Positions 15,120-16,269 of a DNA stretch of 16,269 nt are shown here, in pieces; position 1 is the stretch's first letter, and the number at the start of each line of letters is the position of its first letter. Location: contig JADHOU010000007.1 of the NCBI GenBank assembly GCA_016778825.1, positions 1-16,269 on the forward strand, read 5' to 3'. The notes under the pieces were generated by a model. That model was not told the DNA's origin. It did not search any database and saw nothing but the letters and a program-made list of their open reading frames with translations. The position numbers were made by a program, and so were the translations under genes. Source of the stretch: Candidatus Puniceispirillum sp. Lineage in GTDB: Bacteria > Pseudomonadota > Alphaproteobacteria > Puniceispirillales > Puniceispirillaceae.

Positions 15120-16269
15120 ATGTCACGACTTCAACCTGTCCGCGGTACCGCTGATCTTCTTCCCGATAGCATGGCCAAACATCGTTTGGTGATTGACGCT
15201 GCCCGGACGGCATCGGCGCGCTATGGATTTCAGGAAATGGCAACGCCAATTTTTGAATTTTCCGAAGTGTTTTCGCGCCCGCTTGGCGAAAGCAGCGATA
15301 TTGTCACCAAGGAAAATTATAGCTTTGCCGATCGTGGTGGTGAAATCTTGACCTTGCGGCCGGAAAACACCGCTGGTGTTGTGCGGGCAATGATTTCGGG
15401 CGGGCTGACGCAAAGCCTGCCGTTGAAATATTTCTATGCTGGGCCGATGTTCCGCTATGAGCGTCCGCAAAAAGGCCGGATGCGCCAGTTTCATCAGGTA
15501 GGCATCGAATATCTTGGCCCGGATGATGCGCTTGCCGATGCTGAAACCATTGCTTGTGGCGCACGATTTCTGGCGTCGCTTGGGGTTCTTGATGATTGTG
15601 AACTTCATCTCAATTCGCTTGGTGATAGTGACAGTCGGGCGGCTTATCGGGCGGCCTTGATTGCCCATTTGGAAACATTTGCCGATCAATTATCGGATGA
15701 CAGCAAAATCCGCCTTGCAGTAAATCCGCTCCGCATTCTGGATTCAAAAGATGCTGGCGACCGGGTGATATTGCAAGATGCTCCGCGATTACAAGATTAT
15801 CTGAATGATGTGTCAAAGGCGCATTTTGCCGATTTGACAGCCGCGCTTGATGGCGCTGGCGTGGCGTGGGTTTTTGATCCGCTATTGGTTCGCGGGCTTG
15901 ATTATTATTGTCATACGGCTTTTGAATTTGTCACCTCATCGCTTGGCGCACAAGGAACGGTTCTTGGCGGCGGGCGTTATGACGGGCTTGCCGAAATGCT
16001 TGGCGGGCCAAAGGTGGCTGGTGTTGGCTGGGCGGCTGGTGTTGAACGGCTTGCCATGCTTGTTGAAACCGCCCCGGTAAATAATCCTAAAGTGGCGATC
16101 TTGACGGTTGATGATGGCGCCCGCCAAGCGGCGTTTCGCCTTGCCGAACAGCTTCGCGATGCGGGGATTGATATTGATCTGCCAACAAGCGGCGCGATGG
16201 GTAAAAAATTGAAAAAGGCCGATAAGGCCGGGATTTGGACTGCGGTGATTATGGGAAGTGATGAACTTG
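15120..16269 (+). CDS. hisS: Histidine-tRNA ligase (3' end beyond window)
   Basis: Class II aminoacyl-tRNA synthetase that charges tRNA-His; cytoplasmic dimer. The window holds the first 383 codons plus one base; the frame is still open at the end. The start MSRLQPVRGTADLLPD is the family standard (RG..D..P). Class II motif 1 is around GFQEMATPIFE (36-46), followed by TLRPENTAGVVRA. Motif 2 is FRYERPQKGRMRQFHQVGIE (111-130). The histidine-specific loop is LVRGLDYYCHTAFEF (256-270). Motif 3 includes GGGRYDGL and GVGWAAGVERL (301-311). The carboxy-terminal anticodon-binding domain begins at about 323 and is cut. The ribosome-binding site is weak. It follows ispG by 17 bases, so coupling within one operon is likely. 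Confidence 0.97.
   Translation, partial: MSRLQPVRGTADLLPDSMAKHRLVIDAARTASARYGFQEMATPIFEFSEVFSRPLGESSDIVTKENYSFADRGGEILTLRPENTAGVVRAMISGGLTQSLPLKYFYAGPMFRYERPQKGRMRQFHQVGIEYLGPDDALADAETIACGARFLASLGVLDDCELHLNSLGDSDSRAAYRAALIAHLETFADQLSDDSKIRLAVNPLRILDSKDAGDRVILQDAPRLQDYLNDVSKAHFADLTAALDGAGVAWVFDPLLVRGLDYYCHTAFEFVTSSLGAQGTVLGGGRYDGLAEMLGGPKVAGVGWAAGVERLAMLVETAPVNNPKVAILTVDDGARQAAFRLAEQLRDAGIDIDLPTSGAMGKKLKKADKAGIWTAVIMGSDEL

Noticed and set aside
1..16269. A new defence, mobile or biosynthetic system
   Set aside because: Every substantial frame is a known housekeeping family; there are no transposase, integrase, toxin-antitoxin or repeat-spacer patterns.

Overview
The window is a block of housekeeping genes from an alphaproteobacterium with a GC content of about one half, judged by eye. 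The evidence for the group is the set of neighbourhoods: a parvulin-argJ-mutT operon divergent from secA, a BioC/NDUFAF5-like methyltransferase divergent from comF, a comF-grxC-nitrilase run, a DUF1178 gene beside ubiG with ubiG divergent from lysC, and a RodZ-like gene followed by ispG and hisS. A marine SAR116-type (Puniceispirillum-like) organism would fit the GC content and gene set, but that is only a guess. There are no tRNA or rRNA genes, no CRISPR array, no insertion sequence and no phage genes.

Layout from left to right: accA (+; the window starts one base into its probable ATG); a minus-strand run of a nitrilase-family amidase, glutaredoxin grxC and a decayed comF; a methyltransferase (+); a minus-strand operon of parvulin isomerase, argJ and mutT, transcribed leftward; a 367-base divergent control region with a hexanucleotide repeat and a secA promoter candidate; secA (+) and a DUF1178 gene (+), with a possible 23-residue membrane peptide between them; ubiG (-); lysC (+); a RodZ-like membrane HTH protein (+); ispG (+) and hisS (+), the last cut by the window end.

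The genes cover fatty acid synthesis (accA), arginine synthesis (argJ), aspartate-family amino acids (lysC), ubiquinone (ubiG), isoprenoids (ispG), protein export and envelope folding (secA, parvulin), cell shape (RodZ-like), histidine charging (hisS) and oxidative or nucleotide housekeeping (grxC, nitrilase, mutT). No defence, secondary-metabolite or mobile system is visible.

The observations most worth a second look are: (1) the segment from the nitrilase gene through secA looks inverted as a block relative to the order I remember from other alphaproteobacteria; (2) comF is a pseudogene with a nonsense codon and at least two frameshifts; (3) lysC has a GTG with its own Shine-Dalgarno sequence exactly at the kinase/ACT boundary, which suggests a separately translated beta subunit; (4) a (TGTTAG)4 repeat runs into a GCGAAGC mini-hairpin upstream of secA; (5) a tiny hydrophobic reading frame overlaps the secA stop, at the inferred inversion breakpoint.
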